Assembly (NCBI RefSeq): GCF_000027005.1
Contig: NC_012965.1
Location: forward strand, 1,475,001 to 1,539,000
Direction of reading: 5' to 3'
DNA: 64,000 nucleotides
Source: Komagataella phaffii GS115
Taxonomy: Eukaryota > Ascomycota > Pichiomycetes > Pichiales > Pichiaceae
In this document: positions 26,900 to 36,523 of the stretch, one piece after another
Layout of the letters: each line of letters opens with the position of its first letter
Numbering within the stretch: position 1 is the first letter of the stretch
Notes under the pieces: generated by a model
What the model was told of the DNA's origin: nothing
Databases searched by the model: none
The model's input: the letters and a program-made list of their open reading frames with translations, nothing else
Position numbers and translations under genes: made by a program

Positions 26900-29281
26900 A
26901 TGAATAGTACAAGTTTGAGGTCTACATTTGCGGCCACCGATTTGGAGGCTATTTATGTAGGAGGATGTGCTGCCACGATGAACGAAGTCGGTACGATACT
27001 GGCTACCGCAGTCGAGGAAGATGTTGTGATCAGCAATGTCGAGACAAATACCGTACTTCACCGCTTGGAAGGGGATGGCGAGATAGTGACTGCCCTTCAG
27101 TTGACCCCCGATGGCAGATATTTGGGGGTTGTGTCCCAATCTCAACAGCTCAGAATTTTCAACTTAGAATCAGAACAGTTTGTCACAAATTTCAAGCTTT
27201 CTTCGCCAGCATACATCGCTGCCGTGGATCCCACCTCTACACTGTTTGCATTTGGAGGAAGTGACGGTATAATTACAGTATTTGATATCGAAAACGGATA
27301 TGTGACACATAGTCTGAAGGGACATGGTACGACTGTGTGCTCGCTAGTTTTTCACGGAGAGCTAAATGGAGGTAATTGGAGATTGGCAAGTGGAGATACT
27401 ACAGGAACTGTTAAGATCTGGGACCTGGTCAAGCGCAAGGCTATCAGAACAATCAATGAGCATAATGGCGCAGTTAGAGGTTTGGCGTTCAATGCTGATG
27501 GCGAACGTTTGTTGACCGGTGGAAGGGACAAAATTGTGATACTTTGGAATACTAAGACCTGGAAGCAGTTGTTGGTTTTACCAGTGAAGCACCAGGTAGA
27601 GAGCTGCCAATTCACAGACAATCATACAATTTTCACTGCTGGTGGCGATTGCATACTAAAACTATGGAGTCTCAATAATGGAAAAATGATAAACTCTACT
27701 GAGAAGCCACTAGAGACCAGCGAAGAGCTTATCATTACCGGAGTTTTAGCTGCTCAGCCAAAAGGGTCTCTTTATCTTGTCCTATCAGATCAAACGCTAG
27801 TAGAGATTGATGTTAGCATCATTAGTGAGGGTTCTCCACTAACAGAAATCAGGAGAATAGCGGGTAATCATGGAACCATTGCAGACATGAGATATGTTGG
27901 CCCTGAATTAAACCTTCTAGCACTGGCAACAAACTCCCCAGGTTTAAGAGTAATTGACCCTGTTAATAAATCGTTAGAGATGCAACTATACGAAGGGCAC
28001 AGAGATTTGTTGAATGCGCTGGATGTTAGTTTGGACGGTAACTGGGTTGTATCTGCTAGCAAAGACCATGACGCTCGGTTGTGGTTTTACAATGGCGGAC
28101 GATTTGTCAATGTGGCAGTTTTTATCGGCCATGCGGGGCCTGTCACGGCTGTTGCTCTATCCAGGACTTCGACTGGTGTACCCCACTTTATCGTAACAGC
28201 ATCTACTGACTTAACCATAAAGAAATGGAAGCTTCCCAAGCATTTTGAAAGAGACATAGAAGAACTGGAAGAACCATTTACTGTGAAGGTTTCTGAATTT
28301 ACCAGAAGAGCTCATGAAAAAGAAATCAATGCTATTGACGTTGCACCCAACGATCAGTTTTTTGCGACTGCAAGTTATGATAAGACCGCAAAGGTGTGGC
28401 ACATCGATACTGGAGAGACTGTTGGAATCCTCAAGGGTCATAAGCGAGGTCTTTGGGACATACGGTTCTGCCTCTACGACAAACTGATCGTTACGGCATC
28501 TGGAGATAAAACCTGTAAGGTGTGGTCCCTGCAGAATTTCACCTGTTTAAAAACTTTGGAGGGACATACCAACTCCGTCCAAAGGTGTCAATTCTTCAAC
28601 AAGAACAACCAGATAGTTACCACTGGTGCTGACGGACTGATCAAGATCTGGGATAAGTCATCCGGTGAATGTATCAAGACGCTTGACAATCATGACAATA
28701 GAATTTGGGCTTTATGTTTAAAGAATGACGGGTTTAATTTTGTTACAGCGGATGCAGATGGAAAGTTCAGTTTTTGGGAAGACGTTACCGATGCAACTTT
28801 GAAAGAGGAAGAGGAAAACCGTAAAGCCCGTGTTGAGCAGGAGCAGTCTTTGGCAAATTATGTTTCCAATAAAGACTGGAATAATGCTTTCCTTTTGGCG
28901 CTAACTTTAGATGAGCCTATCAAACTGTACAAAGTCTTGAAAGCATCCATTTCTACCAACGAAGACCCAGAATCTGTTCTTGGATCTTTTGCTTTGGAAA
29001 AGACTATTAAAGGTTTAGCGTTTGATCAGATTACCTTATTGTTCAAGAGAATCAGAGACTGGAACACCAATTCAAGATACTTTGAAGTAGCTCAAAAGCT
29101 GATCAAAGTTATCTTGAAGGGATGCAATTTGAAGGAGTTGATTGAAGTGCCTGGAGTTGTCAAGTTCATTGAAGGAATCATTCCGTATAGTGAACGTCAC
29201 TTCTCCAGAATAGATGACCTTTTGGAACAGACTTATACCTTGGATTACGCAATTCAAGAGATGGACAAATTAACAGTATAA
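26900..29281 (+). CDS. UTP13: U3 snoRNP / SSU processome WD40 protein UTP13
   Basis: A 793-residue protein with two tandem WD40 propellers (about a dozen repeats ending in WD/WN, e.g. VKIWDLVKRK, VILWNTKTW, AKVWHIDTGE, CKVWSLQNF, IKIWDKSSGE). They are followed by the helical C-terminal Utp13 domain (~residue 640 onward). Utp13 belongs to the UTP-B complex that binds pre-18S rRNA in the nucleolus. The open frame extends upstream to a TTG at 26792, but that part overlaps the leader, so the ATG at 26900 was chosen (MNSTSLRSTF). An AAAAATTT near 26843 could be a partial RRPE ribosome-biogenesis element. Convergent with GLO2, only 38 bp between stops. Confidence 0.95.
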   Translation: MNSTSLRSTFAATDLEAIYVGGCAATMNEVGTILATAVEEDVVISNVETNTVLHRLEGDGEIVTALQLTPDGRYLGVVSQSQQLRIFNLESEQFVTNFKLSSPAYIAAVDPTSTLFAFGGSDGIITVFDIENGYVTHSLKGHGTTVCSLVFHGELNGGNWRLASGDTTGTVKIWDLVKRKAIRTINEHNGAVRGLAFNADGERLLTGGRDKIVILWNTKTWKQLLVLPVKHQVESCQFTDNHTIFTAGGDCILKLWSLNNGKMINSTEKPLETSEELIITGVLAAQPKGSLYLVLSDQTLVEIDVSIISEGSPLTEIRRIAGNHGTIADMRYVGPELNLLALATNSPGLRVIDPVNKSLEMQLYEGHRDLLNALDVSLDGNWVVSASKDHDARLWFYNGGRFVNVAVFIGHAGPVTAVALSRTSTGVPHFIVTASTDLTIKKWKLPKHFERDIEELEEPFTVKVSEFTRRAHEKEINAIDVAPNDQFFATASYDKTAKVWHIDTGETVGILKGHKRGLWDIRFCLYDKLIVTASGDKTCKVWSLQNFTCLKTLEGHTNSVQRCQFFNKNNQIVTTGADGLIKIWDKSSGECIKTLDNHDNRIWALCLKNDGFNFVTADADGKFSFWEDVTDATLKEEEENRKARVEQEQSLANYVSNKDWNNAFLLALTLDEPIKLYKVLKASISTNEDPESVLGSFALEKTIKGLAFDQITLLFKRIRDWNTNSRYFEVAQKLIKVILKGCNLKELIEVPGVVKFIEGIIPYSERHFSRIDDLLEQTYTLDYAIQEMDKLTV

Positions 29282-29319
29282 ATAATAAATAGATAGATTG
29301 GAAATTGCATAATACCACC

Positions 29320-30093
29320 TTAGAAGTTGTTCTTCATTTTTCTTAAGACATCCATGACATCACTGTCAATGCCCGATGTTACACCAGTAGCTTTCACTAC
29401 AGCTTCATCACTAAGTTTCATAAATGGGTTGAACAACTTTTCATCGCCAATAGTGAATCTGCCTGTGGTGAACTCATTCTGAGAAGTAAATTGATCCAAT
29501 TTGGCCAAAGCATTGTTGTTGGGCATCACTGATTTAGAGAACTTGACATTGCTGGCAGTATACTCGTGACCTGGATAAACAACGGTATCATCTGGCAGGC
29601 TAGCAAGAACCTTATTCAAGGCAATGTCCATTTCTTCACCTGTTCCTTCAAAGAATCTCCCGCAGCCAGAAGTGAATAGGGTGTCGCCAGTGAAAACTGC
29701 CTTCTTTCCAGACTCTGAGTCCTCAACATACCAGCATATGGAATCTTGAGTATGACATGGCGTATGTAGAGCTGTTATTTTAAGGTTCTTGCCTAATTTC
29801 AGAGTTTCATTGCTCTTCGGCGTCTTAGTTACGAGAGGAGAGTCTTTGCCAGCAATCACAGGAAGGGAGGGGTATTTTTTGTGAAAAGTCGAGTTTCCTC
29901 CAGAGTGATCATAATGGTGATGAGTATTGACAATTGCCTTGAGCTCAATGTGAGCCAAAGGCTCCAATTCAGGAAGAACTTCATTAGGTTCGGCAGGATC
30001 AATTATCCAAGAATGTCCCGTGGGTTCATCGGTGAGCAAATAGCTGTAGTTATCACCGGTGCCCCATCTCATAGGAATTGACTTGATATGCAT
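29320..30093 (-). CDS. GLO2: Hydroxyacylglutathione hydrolase (glyoxalase II)
   Basis: A 257-residue metallo-beta-lactamase-fold enzyme that hydrolyses S-lactoylglutathione to lactate, the second step of methylglyoxal detoxification. The metal-binding motif THHHYDHSGG is intact. Further ligands are the His in HTPCHTQDS, the Asp in FTGDTLFTSGCGRFFEGT and the His in YPGHEYT. The C-terminal helical HAGH domain (EKLFNPFMKL) binds glutathione. The start MHIKSIPMRWG aligns with cytosolic Glo2 and has no presequence, so the cytosolic form is favoured over the mitochondrial Glo4. Confidence 0.95.
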   Translation of the reverse strand: MHIKSIPMRWGTGDNYSYLLTDEPTGHSWIIDPAEPNEVLPELEPLAHIELKAIVNTHHHYDHSGGNSTFHKKYPSLPVIAGKDSPLVTKTPKSNETLKLGKNLKITALHTPCHTQDSICWYVEDSESGKKAVFTGDTLFTSGCGRFFEGTGEEMDIALNKVLASLPDDTVVYPGHEYTASNVKFSKSVMPNNNALAKLDQFTSQNEFTTGRFTIGDEKLFNPFMKLSDEAVVKATGVTSGIDSDVMDVLRKMKNNF

Positions 30094-30476
30094 TTTTCTT
30101 TTGAATGAGCTCTTGATTAGAAGTTCTGTGTAGGTTATTGAGAAGTAGTTGGGTGTATTTCAAGGTTGTTCCTGGGAAGAACATATATATGGGGAGAAGC
30201 TGGAACTGCTCATTTCGAGGAAGTCTACAGGGAGCTTTTACCTGCTAGAAAGGCCCAAAGGGCACTATTAGTTTTATCCAAAGCTGAAAGGGGAATGGTT
30301 TTCCTGGCGACTGCCAACCTCGTCAATAAGCTTGATTTATTAACCATTGCCCCCATTGAGAGTTCATCAATAATTGAGGCAAACCTAGCACTACCATGAT
30401 TGATTATATAATCAGCATCAGTATCTCAATATTTCAATTCCCATAGTTCTTTCTCTATAGATGCCATCAAGGTTTT
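30094..30476. promoter_or_regulatory. Divergent promoter region GLO2 / 30477 gene
   Basis: 383 bp between divergent starts. It includes a short ATG frame at 30461-30490 that overlaps the downstream start out of frame. A 77-codon frame from a TTG (30166-30399) is regarded as chance. Confidence 0.4.
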
Positions 30477-32423
30477 ATGTTACGTGCTAGAATTCCCACA
30501 AAATTCAGGCTTTCTATGTATAGCAGGTACGCTATACCTTTGTCTATAGCCGGGTCGGCTCATCTCTTGCGTTTCAGCACGATCACAAAGAGAAATTCAC
30601 AGATTGAAAATACTTCTAGATTGAAACAAGTTCCTGTAGATGACTCTTTTGGCCCTTCGATACAAAAGCTAGATGCTCTCATCACAATCAAAAAATTTCA
30701 AAAAGCATTCAAGTCGTTTTGGGCGACGAAAAACTCAAAAAAACGTCTTGGTCTATACCATTCATTCATGGCCAACAAGGACATTTCCCTCTTGAACAAG
30801 ATTGCATTAAGTTATTTTGATTTGAACTTCTTCAAGTCCAGATCAAGTATAGCCACTAAGATTTTCACCGACCTTGTAGATAAAGATGCCACCTGCGAAC
30901 AGATACTTGAATTTCTTGAGTACTTGGCGTGGTTAAGAAGAGAATCGGGAATCCCCACGATGAAGTATACTATTAATGAGAACTTACTGCTCCAGGTAGT
31001 AAACAAATTTCCAAAAAGCCTTTATCATTTGTTATTCCATAGAGTCATATACTCAGGGCTGTTTATACCAGAAGAAACTGTTATGAATAAAGTGTTCAAA
31101 GACCTAAGAGAGGGAAACAACTTAGACAGATACGTGAGTGAGGTTTCGAATCTTCCCAAGTCCAACTATCTATTGGACAGTCATAAGCTGTCAACAGAGG
31201 AAATGGACAACATCCAGCACATTTATTCGTTCAACATGTGCTATAAGCTCATCAACAACATCATTAAAAGAGGGAACAGAGAAAAGAGTGAAACATATTT
31301 GGAACTGTACAATCAAAAACTCTTCGCATACCAAACGTCAAAGTCTGACACGAATTCCAAATATATCGACGTTACCAATAAGTACTATCTTTTGATTTTC
31401 AGATATACCCTAATGTTCAACCCAAGCCAGCGAGACATGGTTCTGAAGAGCATACAAGAAAAAGGATTGCCCATAACGGAGAAATATTTATTCTTGTACT
31501 TGGAGTACACTCAGAACATGGGAGACTCTCAAGAATTTATGGCTACTGTCAATCGAATACTCAAGTTTTATGGTGAAGATATCAGTGATACAGCAGTATC
31601 AACTGTGATCGACCAAATCTTCAAGTTAATGAGGCATCACAGAGTCTCAGACATCAAAGTTATAACGGGTTATTATTGCAGGTTTTTTAGAGAAGGGCAA
31701 GACCTTTTGACGAAACTAGGGATCCTTTCTTATATCTATGATAACTCGGTCTCCAGGGAAGTCTCTAATTTGCCTCAGATATCCAAGGACAATGACGATG
31801 AAATTATAGTAAAAACCCAGCTACAAAAACTACGATATGGAGCCATTTATACGTTAGCGGATGTATACATTGGACTATTTCGTTCTATCCATGAGACTCA
31901 CAGTTTAAGAGAAAGTACTCTCTGTGACTTGTTTGAATGTTACATTTCAACTGTGCGAGAGATCCAAAGTTGGGAGGATGATGCCAATTTGAAAGAGTTA
32001 GAGCTTCGAACACATCCGCTATCATCCAAAAGACTTCAAGACAAAATTCTGAAAATATTCATAGATGAAGCACTAAAACTCAAGAACCTTGAATTGGCCA
32101 ACTATTTCTTGGAACAATCAACAACCAACATAAAATACTGTCTACTAACGGCAACTCCTTTCAACATGGTAATAGAAGCCGGCCGACACTCTGATTTGGA
32201 GTTGTCTGTGCGTTGGTTCGTGTATCTTCAAGAACATGAGATGCAACTGAACTTCCATGCGGTTTCTGGTCTCATCAAGGAGTTAACCAAAATCGGTAGG
32301 ACTGACCAAGCTGAGGAATTGTACACCAAAATCCTGCTTAAAAACTGCTCACGTATTGATGACCGTAAGATCTTGGAGATTGCAGCTAACAGCTGTTGGG
32401 AACTGCCATCCCCAAGTAAATAA
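30477..32423 (+). CDS. Putative mitochondrial helical-repeat (PPR-like) RNA-processing or translation factor
   Basis: A 648-residue protein. The N-terminus is rich in Arg, Ser and hydrophobic residues with no acids for about 40 residues (MLRARIPTKFRLSMYSRYA), a strong mitochondrial presequence. The rest is Lys/Leu/Asn-rich and predicted all-helical. The C-terminal part has paired helices resembling degenerate PPR units (FNMVIEAGRHSDLELSVRWF and GLIKELTKIGRTDQAEELY). Fast-evolving yeast factors that act on single mitochondrial mRNAs (Atp22, Aep, Cbp1 types) look like this, but I cannot assign one. An internal ATG (codon 14, 30516) would still leave a presequence. An upstream ATG at 30461 overlaps the first start out of frame and could favour the second. 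Confidence 0.75.
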   Translation: MLRARIPTKFRLSMYSRYAIPLSIAGSAHLLRFSTITKRNSQIENTSRLKQVPVDDSFGPSIQKLDALITIKKFQKAFKSFWATKNSKKRLGLYHSFMANKDISLLNKIALSYFDLNFFKSRSSIATKIFTDLVDKDATCEQILEFLEYLAWLRRESGIPTMKYTINENLLLQVVNKFPKSLYHLLFHRVIYSGLFIPEETVMNKVFKDLREGNNLDRYVSEVSNLPKSNYLLDSHKLSTEEMDNIQHIYSFNMCYKLINNIIKRGNREKSETYLELYNQKLFAYQTSKSDTNSKYIDVTNKYYLLIFRYTLMFNPSQRDMVLKSIQEKGLPITEKYLFLYLEYTQNMGDSQEFMATVNRILKFYGEDISDTAVSTVIDQIFKLMRHHRVSDIKVITGYYCRFFREGQDLLTKLGILSYIYDNSVSREVSNLPQISKDNDDEIIVKTQLQKLRYGAIYTLADVYIGLFRSIHETHSLRESTLCDLFECYISTVREIQSWEDDANLKELELRTHPLSSKRLQDKILKIFIDEALKLKNLELANYFLEQSTTNIKYCLLTATPFNMVIEAGRHSDLELSVRWFVYLQEHEMQLNFHAVSGLIKELTKIGRTDQAEELYTKILLKNCSRIDDRKILEIAANSCWELPSPSK

Positions 32424-32573
32424 TGCATGTATATATCGTCCAGAACGGTTAATGAAGCACCGACGTGGATACAACACTCGCGATGTTGTCTCCCCAGATG
32501 AAAAAAAATAAAAATAAAATGAACTTCTTCTAGCTTGAGGCCTGATTGTAGGGGCGCAAGAACTTCTATCCAG

Positions 32574-33134
32574 ATGTCTAATAGGAAAGAAATAAAGTAC
32601 AAGAATGAACTGCAGGCAAAGTTTCAGTATGCCATAAGTCAATCAAACAGTAAGGTGGCTTCGTGGGTCATAACCCCTCAGAAAACTACAACTAGTGAGT
32701 CTGCGGACTATGCTAACGCATTTTTGAACCTACCGGTGATACGACAGGGATCTGGGCTGGGATCTGCTAATAATGACGATGCAGATGAAGAGAGTACTAT
32801 TGGCACCATAGGAGATTTTGTTAATGGTACCAAGAACCTTTCTACCATGACCAAAAAACAGAAGATGAAAAGTCAAGTGGATGACAAATTGGCCAGAATC
32901 AACAATCGCCACAGAGTTTCCAAAGATGACAGTAAGGTGATACAATCTTTGAAAAACAAGATGAGAAACGACGATAGAAGGAGGTTTCGTCAAGAAAACT
33001 TGGAGAAACAGAACTCACAACGAAATCAGAATGATGCCAGCGACTCGAGTGACGAAGAACAAATCTCAAGGTCGGTGAAGAAAGGAAGTAATCTTCTAAT
33101 TGAGGCTAAGATGGGCAAGAGAAAGGGTAAATAG
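32574..33134 (+). CDS. NOP19: SSU processome protein NOP19
   Basis: A 186-residue, very basic nucleolar protein. The pattern LPVIRQGSGLG, then TIGDFVNGTKNLSTMTKKQK, then HRVSKDDSKVIQSLKNKMR matches what I recall of S. cerevisiae Nop19, needed for 18S rRNA processing and for bringing Utp25 to the processome. The C-terminus mixes an acidic Ser stretch (DASDSSDEEQ) with basic clusters (KMGKRKGK). The frame continues upstream to a TTG at 32535, but the ATG at 32574 (MSNRKEIKYKNEL) is the natural start. Another processome gene, UTP13, lies 5 kb to the left. No co-regulation signal was seen. Confidence 0.8.
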   Translation: MSNRKEIKYKNELQAKFQYAISQSNSKVASWVITPQKTTTSESADYANAFLNLPVIRQGSGLGSANNDDADEESTIGTIGDFVNGTKNLSTMTKKQKMKSQVDDKLARINNRHRVSKDDSKVIQSLKNKMRNDDRRRFRQENLEKQNSQRNQNDASDSSDEEQISRSVKKGSNLLIEAKMGKRKGK

Positions 33135-33187
33135 GGAATAATATAATAGACGGCCCGTAATTGAAGTTTAAAAATTCAAAAAAGAAC

Positions 33188-33273
33188 TCCTCATCAGGGG
33201 CTCGAACCCTGGACATTTCGGTTCCTTGTGTTGACTTAAAAGCCGAACGCTCTACCAACTGAGCTAATAAGGA
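33188..33273 (-). tRNA. tRNA-Lys(UUU) with a 14-nt intron
   Basis: On the minus strand the gene starts TCCTTATTAGCTCAGTTGG and ends GATGAGGA. The acceptor stem pairs TCCTTAT with ATGAGGA (one G-U). The anticodon stem TTCGG/CCGAA closes a loop CTTTTAA with anticodon TTT, and the T arm contains GGTTCGAGCC. A 14-nt intron (GTCAACACAAGGAA or the equivalent register) sits just 3' of the anticodon, the standard eukaryotic position. The minus strand runs into a T tract right after the 3' end, a Pol III terminator. The mature length is 72 nt. Confidence 0.95.
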
Positions 33274-33377
33274 CGAGTTCGAAGACGAGTGTAGTTCTTA
33301 GCCTATACCCTAGGATATGAAATACGAATATACTTTTTTGGTGTGTAAATGTCATTACTCAACGTCCAGGAGACTTT

Positions 33378-33602
33378 CTACAACAATGATGATATGGCTG
33401 TTTGATTTTCCAGCTTTAACTCCGGTAATTTGAGGAACACGACAAATGGATCACCAGCGTAACGATTTGCGAGAATAACAAAACATGATAAAACACAGAC
33501 CAATACACTGTAAACTCCGATATTATACTTTCTAATCAACAAATAACTGGTTGTTGCAATGATATTGTCATAAATAGTGCAGGTAAAGTTTACAGTGCAC
33601 AT
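33378..33602 (-). CDS. Possible small membrane protein (74 aa)
   Basis: An ATG-initiated 74-codon frame alone in the gap between two tRNA genes. It encodes a plausible membrane segment (VYSVLVCVLSCFVILA, near residues 30-45) flanked by a basic RKY, and a second hydrophobic patch (PFVVFLKL). I know no family like it. It could be a real small gene, the last exon of a spliced gene, or chance. Confidence 0.25.
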   Translation of the reverse strand: MCTVNFTCTIYDNIIATTSYLLIRKYNIGVYSVLVCVLSCFVILANRYAGDPFVVFLKLPELKLENQTAISSLL

Positions 33603-33719
33603 TAAAGAAGGGCTGACTACATGGTAAGACCGTGTAACTCTGAATAAAACTTGAAGTATCCATCAAGAGAGTCATCTAATTTGAGTAAAAACAGAAAATA
33701 CAAATTCTAAAGAAAAATT

Positions 33720-33790
33720 GGTTGTATAGTGTAGTGGTTATCACTTTCGGTTCTGATCCGAACAACCCCGGTTCGAATCCGGGTACGACC
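33720..33790 (+). tRNA. tRNA-Gln(CUG)
   Basis: A 71-nt cloverleaf. The acceptor stem is GGTTGTA/TACGACC. The anticodon arm is TTCGG-TTCTGAT-CCGAA with anticodon CTG, and the T arm contains GGTTCGAATCC. Apart from parts of the acceptor stem it is nearly the same as yeast tRNA-Gln(CUG). A TCTTTTTTT tract directly follows (from 33791), the Pol III terminator. No intron. Confidence 0.96.
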
Positions 33791-33839
33791 TCTTTTTTTA
33801 TGAATATTCAATAATACTGGATTATATACATACTCTATG

Positions 33840-35579
33840 CTAATCCCCCGTGGAGCGTAAAAATCCCAACTGTTCCCTCATGAAACTCCCACAAAGAGCA
33901 TCTCTGTCCTTACCTTCAAAAATTTTGTATTGGATATTCTTGTCACAGATATATTGGTCAATTAGCTCCCAGATGTAAAGTTCCACATCATATCCAAACC
34001 GCACTCTATTCTTTCGTCCTCCATACCATCGTTGTTTAGCTTCTTTGTTCCTCCCAAGTGTCAAATCATCTTCCATTATCCTGTAAGGTTCAATCTTAGG
34101 GGTATGACAATGTAGGAACATTTCATCAGAGTTGGCTTTATTGAACGAGTCTCTGAAGAGCCGTCTATATGAGTATATTGAACCCTTGACATGAGTGGAA
34201 AGCCTTGTTTTGCTGTAAGACTTTGGTTTCGAACTTTTCTTCCTTGAATCTGGCTCGTGGTTTTTCAGTATAATCTCCGCTTTCGCCTTGACACTTTGGA
34301 GATTCTCATAGTCCACGATGGGATTGTACTGGACGATTGCAGAGTGTTCAATTCTTCCACTATTGGCATGATCAACCCAGCCATACAACATCTCACAGTT
34401 CTTATAAACTTGGTAATACGGGAGATTGTAGTAATGGGAAGCTGCAACGAATGTGTCTTTATCTCCCTCTCCGGCTCCACCTTGGGAGAGAAGAGGGTAG
34501 AAGCCCATCGGCCCGTTAAAGTTGTAGAAAAGACCTAGAAGAATTGCAGGAAAATGAACTTCTTTATTTATAACCAATTGTCCACTTTCTGTGGTCCAGT
34601 CAGGTATCGTGCCCTCCCTATCGTGAAACGGTATTTCTGATCTGGGATCCTCATCTCCGTAGTAATACTCGTTTGGATTCGTGTAGAAATCGTTAAAATA
34701 TCGTACTCTTTTATCACCAATAGGGGTCTTGGTGATGTTATGATAATAGTGCGGGCTGGTACTTCGAAGCCAAAAGTCTGGCCAAGTAATCATTGTCTTA
34801 TTCTTGTATAGTTCGCTTGAGAATATCTTATCCATCTTTCGCAAGGGTATATTATCTGAATCTAACAAAAAGCAGTTTTTGAATGAACTTGCTGCTATCG
34901 CAAATATTTTAAACTGGTAGCCTCCTAGTTGTAACCGGGGATAAACTTGGTCACCAAATCGTTCTTCTAAGATTACGCATCTTGCATTCAAAAGTGGAAA
35001 ATGATTTTCACAGAAATCTTCCTCATAGTCGTCGTAAGTTGGCAACACGACCTCAACTGGCAGTTTATTGCCTGCTCTTCTCAAAGCGTTGATATTCAGC
35101 AGTGCCAAAAAGGTGTGTCTGCCACCACCAACAATAACGTATCCATCTCCTCTGTACATGTTTTCGTAAGGCCATTTTGCTGGAATTTGTTCAACAATAT
35201 TGTCGAATTTGTCACTGGTATCCTCTATGAACTCAGGACTAAAATGAATCAGCTCCTGTAGCCTACTCTCCGAGAGCAATTCACCTATGCGATTGAAGAA
35301 TCTTACATTTGTAACTTCATGATTCCACCTTTCTGGTATCGGATACGACAGGTTATTCTCTAACAGGGCGTCTAAATAGCCGTTGAAGAACTGTTGAAAC
35401 TGCCAAGTATCGTTTGCGGGAGGAGTACTTAAGGTCACAGTGCGTTCCGGTATGGGGATTATGATCTGACCTCCAAAGTGGAAAAATAACACCACAGATG
35501 TCGCCGCTAACAGCACTACTGAGGCACAAAACACCTTAAGTAGTTTCTTCAACCTCATGGGTGCCAAGCTATTAAACAT
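33840..35579 (-). CDS. MNN2: Golgi alpha-1,2-mannosyltransferase, MNN2/MNN5 family (GT71)
   Basis: A 579-residue type II membrane protein. A short basic cytosolic tail (MRLKKLLK) is followed by one membrane anchor near residues 17-35 (FCASVVLLAATSVVLFFHF), then the GT71 catalytic domain. Family hallmarks are YVIVGGGRHTFLALLNINALRR, LPVEVVLP, FKIFAIAASSFKNCFLLDSDNIPL (with the metal-binding DSDN), ESGQLVINK and GAGEGDKDTF. It would add alpha-1,2-mannose to the outer chain of N-glycans in the Golgi. Mnn2 and Mnn5 roles cannot be separated from sequence. The stop lies 47 bp beyond the tRNA-Gln 3' end, on the opposite strand, so the two converge. Confidence 0.87.
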   Translation of the reverse strand: MFNSLAPMRLKKLLKVFCASVVLLAATSVVLFFHFGGQIIIPIPERTVTLSTPPANDTWQFQQFFNGYLDALLENNLSYPIPERWNHEVTNVRFFNRIGELLSESRLQELIHFSPEFIEDTSDKFDNIVEQIPAKWPYENMYRGDGYVIVGGGRHTFLALLNINALRRAGNKLPVEVVLPTYDDYEEDFCENHFPLLNARCVILEERFGDQVYPRLQLGGYQFKIFAIAASSFKNCFLLDSDNIPLRKMDKIFSSELYKNKTMITWPDFWLRSTSPHYYHNITKTPIGDKRVRYFNDFYTNPNEYYYGDEDPRSEIPFHDREGTIPDWTTESGQLVINKEVHFPAILLGLFYNFNGPMGFYPLLSQGGAGEGDKDTFVAASHYYNLPYYQVYKNCEMLYGWVDHANSGRIEHSAIVQYNPIVDYENLQSVKAKAEIILKNHEPDSRKKSSKPKSYSKTRLSTHVKGSIYSYRRLFRDSFNKANSDEMFLHCHTPKIEPYRIMEDDLTLGRNKEAKQRWYGGRKNRVRFGYDVELYIWELIDQYICDKNIQYKIFEGKDRDALCGSFMREQLGFLRSTGD

Positions 35580-35823
35580 TGAGTGGTCATGTGGGAACTT
35601 TCAACGAGCTGGTTGATGTGAGTACTAAGGTCATCTCAGCCCCGATCTGAAGTAGAAATTTCGCCGCGAAAATGCAGACCACAACAATAAGGCACAATCG
35701 GAGGCATTGAACTATTGTTCACACGACCGGTACCGACTATGTGGTAAACCAACTAAGATCTTATATTACTGATTGTTTTACTTAAATAAATACGGATTTC
35801 ACAGATGTAGACACCTTCCAGAC

Positions 35824-36498
35824 TCAGAAAAGAACACCCTTCGTACTTGGAATGTCGTCCGTGCCGTTGCTTGAAATGGCCTCTTTGATAGCTATAGCCA
35901 AAGCTTTGAATGCACTCTCGGCACGATGATGGTCGTTGAAACCTCGCAAACAATCTACGTGCATGGTTACATGGGCTCCTTGGGCAAAACTTTCCAAAAC
36001 ATGGGGAATCATCTCACACGATAGGTCTCCAATCTTCTCTCTTTTCAAACCCAGATCGACAACAGCATAGGGCCTGTTAGACATATCAATAACAGCCCGA
36101 CTGAGAGCTTCGTCTAGTGGAGCAAATCCGGACCCGAATCTTTTGATACCACGAACATGGCCCAAGGCTTCTTTGAATGCCATCCCCAATGCGATTCCAG
36201 TATCTTCTGCTGAATGATGGTCATCAATGTGCAAATCACCTACACATTCGATAATGACAGACCAGCCGCCGTGCTTAGCAAGTGCGTGTAACATATGGTC
36301 CAGGAATCCTATTCCTGTGTTCACAGAGATGAACTGGGATGATGTTGCCTGGGCTGCATGTTCTGCAGAATAGTCCTTATCTTTGAAAAGTGATTGAGCC
36401 AGACTCACAGGTCCACCGTCGAGACTGAGAGCTATTTGTATTTTGGTTTCGTTTGTGATCCTCTTAATGAGGGAACTTCGTTTATGTTCTCCTGTCAT
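35824..36498 (-). CDS. HIS3: Imidazoleglycerol-phosphate dehydratase
   Basis: A 224-residue enzyme of histidine synthesis (step 6, IGP to imidazole-acetol phosphate). Manganese-binding His/Glu motifs are intact: [41 protein letters not shown] and [13 protein letters not shown]. Its length fits the monofunctional fungal enzyme. The start [15 protein letters not shown] is normal. It shares a 158-bp divergent promoter with MRM1. A Gcn4-like ATGACTCCC lies 26-34 nt upstream of the HIS3 ATG, and its own ATG opens a short frame overlapping the HIS3 start. Confidence 0.98.
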   Translation of the reverse strand: MTGEHKRSSLIKRITNETKIQIALSLDGGPVSLAQSLFKDKDYSAEHAAQATSSQFISVNTGIGFLDHMLHALAKHGGWSVIIECVGDLHIDDHHSAEDTGIALGMAFKEALGHVRGIKRFGSGFAPLDEALSRAVIDMSNRPYAVVDLGLKREKIGDLSCEMIPHVLESFAQGAHVTMHVDCLRGFNDHHRAESAFKALAIAIKEAISSNGTDDIPSTKGVLF

Positions 36499-36523
36499 TG
36501 TAGTCTGTTGGAAAGATGAGAGG

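Noticed and set aside
30166..30399. 77-codon frame between GLO2 and the 30477 gene
   Set aside because: Begins at TTG, no family features, sits in a divergent promoter.
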